Of a stretch of DNA of 64,000 bases, positions 63,336 to 64,000 are shown one piece after another (position 1 is the first letter of the stretch; each line of letters starts with the position of its first letter). The translations under genes were made by a program, and so were the position numbers. Source of the stretch: an uncultured Draconibacterium sp. (GTDB taxonomy: Bacteria; Bacteroidota; Bacteroidia; Bacteroidales; Prolixibacteraceae); NCBI RefSeq assembly GCF_963675585.1, contig NZ_OY776413.1:186001-250000 (forward strand), given 5' to 3'. The notes beneath the pieces are model-generated. The model ran no database searches. It saw only the letters and a list, made by a program, of their open reading frames with translations, and was not told the origin of the DNA.

Positions 63336-64000
63336 TTACAGTTTTACGATTGGGGCAGAAAGTTTTTCAGCTTCTTCTCCAATGTATTTTTTAAATCCTT
63401 CTTCCGTTTTCCATTGGTCTTTATCCAATCCCCACACCGAAAAGAAATAATGTTTAGCAGGAGTACCACTTGAACATTTTTGTCCAATGTAGTAGGTTTC
63501 CGATATGATATTACTAAAGTTCTTTTCTTTAACAGTCTGGTATCCAAGGTCGAAAAAATTGATATCCGTTGTGCGGCCAATTTTGCCGATTTCGGCTGCC
63601 GGAACAATAACTGCCATTCCCAGTTCGTCGTTGTTCAACGATTGAATACCGTGTGTTCCGATACTCTGGAAATCGGCAGCCTTAAATGCAAAAGGTTCTT
63701 CTTTTAGCATGCTGGTCACAATTCCGGTTACTATCTGATCGTCGTCGGAACAACCGTTTACTGTTACATCCGATTCAAACCAATACTTGCCCGGATAAAT
63801 GGTAATGTGTTCAACAGCTTCCATGTTTTCGCCATCCACATTCCAGCCCGAATAACGCAATTCAAATACAGAACGCACCGGGCCTTCAATCAATTTCTGG
63901 TACTCAAAAACATCGGTTGATCCTACCCTGAACAAGGAATCGTTTTTTAACAACGCAATTCCTCCGGCTCCCAAGGAGCTGCCACAATGCAAAACATCCA
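63336..64000 (-). CDS. DUF4861 protein (5' part outside window)
   Basis: The frame is open to the window edge; about 221 residues are visible, reading from DVLHCGSSLGAGGIALL through SVFELRYSGWNV, NVDGENMEAVEHITIYPGKYWFES, ITRTTDINFFDLGYQ-like and AKHYFFSVWGLDKDQW to a normal C-terminus. These match DUF4861, a family of exported proteins in Bacteroidota polysaccharide-utilisation loci, presumably a glycoside-active fold. No complete start is seen. Confidence 0.8.
   Translation of the reverse strand, partial: DVLHCGSSLGAGGIALLKNDSLFRVGSTDVFEYQKLIEGPVRSVFELRYSGWNVDGENMEAVEHITIYPGKYWFESDVTVNGCSDDDQIVTGIVTSMLKEEPFAFKAADFQSIGTHGIQSLNNDELGMAVIVPAAEIGKIGRTTDINFFDLGYQTVKEKNFSNIISETYYIGQKCSSGTPAKHYFFSVWGLDKDQWKTEEGFKKYIGEEAEKLSAPIVKL

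Overview
The window looks like a chromosome segment from a member of the Bacteroidota, probably a free-living or gut Marinilabiliales/Bacteroidales-type organism; the order is inferred. Evidence for the phylum: two SusC/SusD glycan-uptake operons, TAnnTTTG-type -7 promoter boxes in front of many genes, weak Shine-Dalgarno signals, an AT-rich genome, the carboxynorspermidine polyamine route, and families largely confined to this phylum (DUF4861, DUF6057, ArsF/ArsG).

Layout. 1-4.0 kb: a leftward metalloid/thiol-redox operon (ArsR-type repressor, small CxxC thioredoxin, ArsF-like lumenal CxxC protein, ArsG/CcdA-like membrane protein, DUF318/ArsP-type permease, start of a ProC-like gene). A Y1 (IS200/RAYT-like) transposase flanked by REP-like hairpin units interrupts it. 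4.1-8 kb: hrpB, a RibD/DHFR-fold reductase and an outer-membrane-type protein. 8.2-14.4 kb: a compact five-gene cluster with a ferredoxin-like protein, a radical SAM enzyme, a DUF116-polyprenyl-synthase fusion, a half-size prenyltransferase-like toroid and a DxDD class II terpene cyclase. This is a strong candidate for an undescribed terpenoid or prenyl-lipid pathway. 14.5-25.5 kb: ECF sigma factor plus membrane partner, glutathione peroxidase with an OhrR-like repressor and two operator palindromes, DUF2293, YchJ, acyl-CoA dehydrogenase, ApbE, acylphosphatase, an aromatic-amino-acid-type decarboxylase and AraA. 25.5-29.8 kb: a polyamine set (a fold-III decarboxylase, carboxynorspermidine dehydrogenase and NspC).

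29.9-35.8 kb: GH29 fucosidase, then about 0.5 kb that looks like a structured non-coding RNA with its own promoter and terminator, then kdsA, a DinB-like protein, a Tat-exported Dabb protein, a phase-locked 21-bp repeat array, and an SpmA-SpmB fusion. 35.9-64 kb: a large glycan-utilisation/envelope locus. Leftward is SusC with two tandem SusD paralogues split by a terminator. Rightward is SusC, SusD and a surface lipoprotein, then (beyond an attenuator-like hairpin) an orphan DUF4369 lipoprotein. After that come three tandem copies of a two-gene module: a DUF6057 polytopic membrane/TPR-like protein plus a lipoprotein with a c-type heme motif and a TolB-like propeller. A further membrane protein, a GH92 alpha-mannosidase and a partial DUF4861 gene close the window.

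The two most novel-looking systems are the terpene/radical-SAM cluster (8.2-14.4 kb) and the triplicated DUF6057/heme-propeller module (50.2-59.9 kb). The putative structured RNA (31.8-32.3 kb) and the 21-bp phase-locked array (34.2-34.4 kb) are smaller signals not explained by protein genes. All family names are assigned by reading; no database search was possible.
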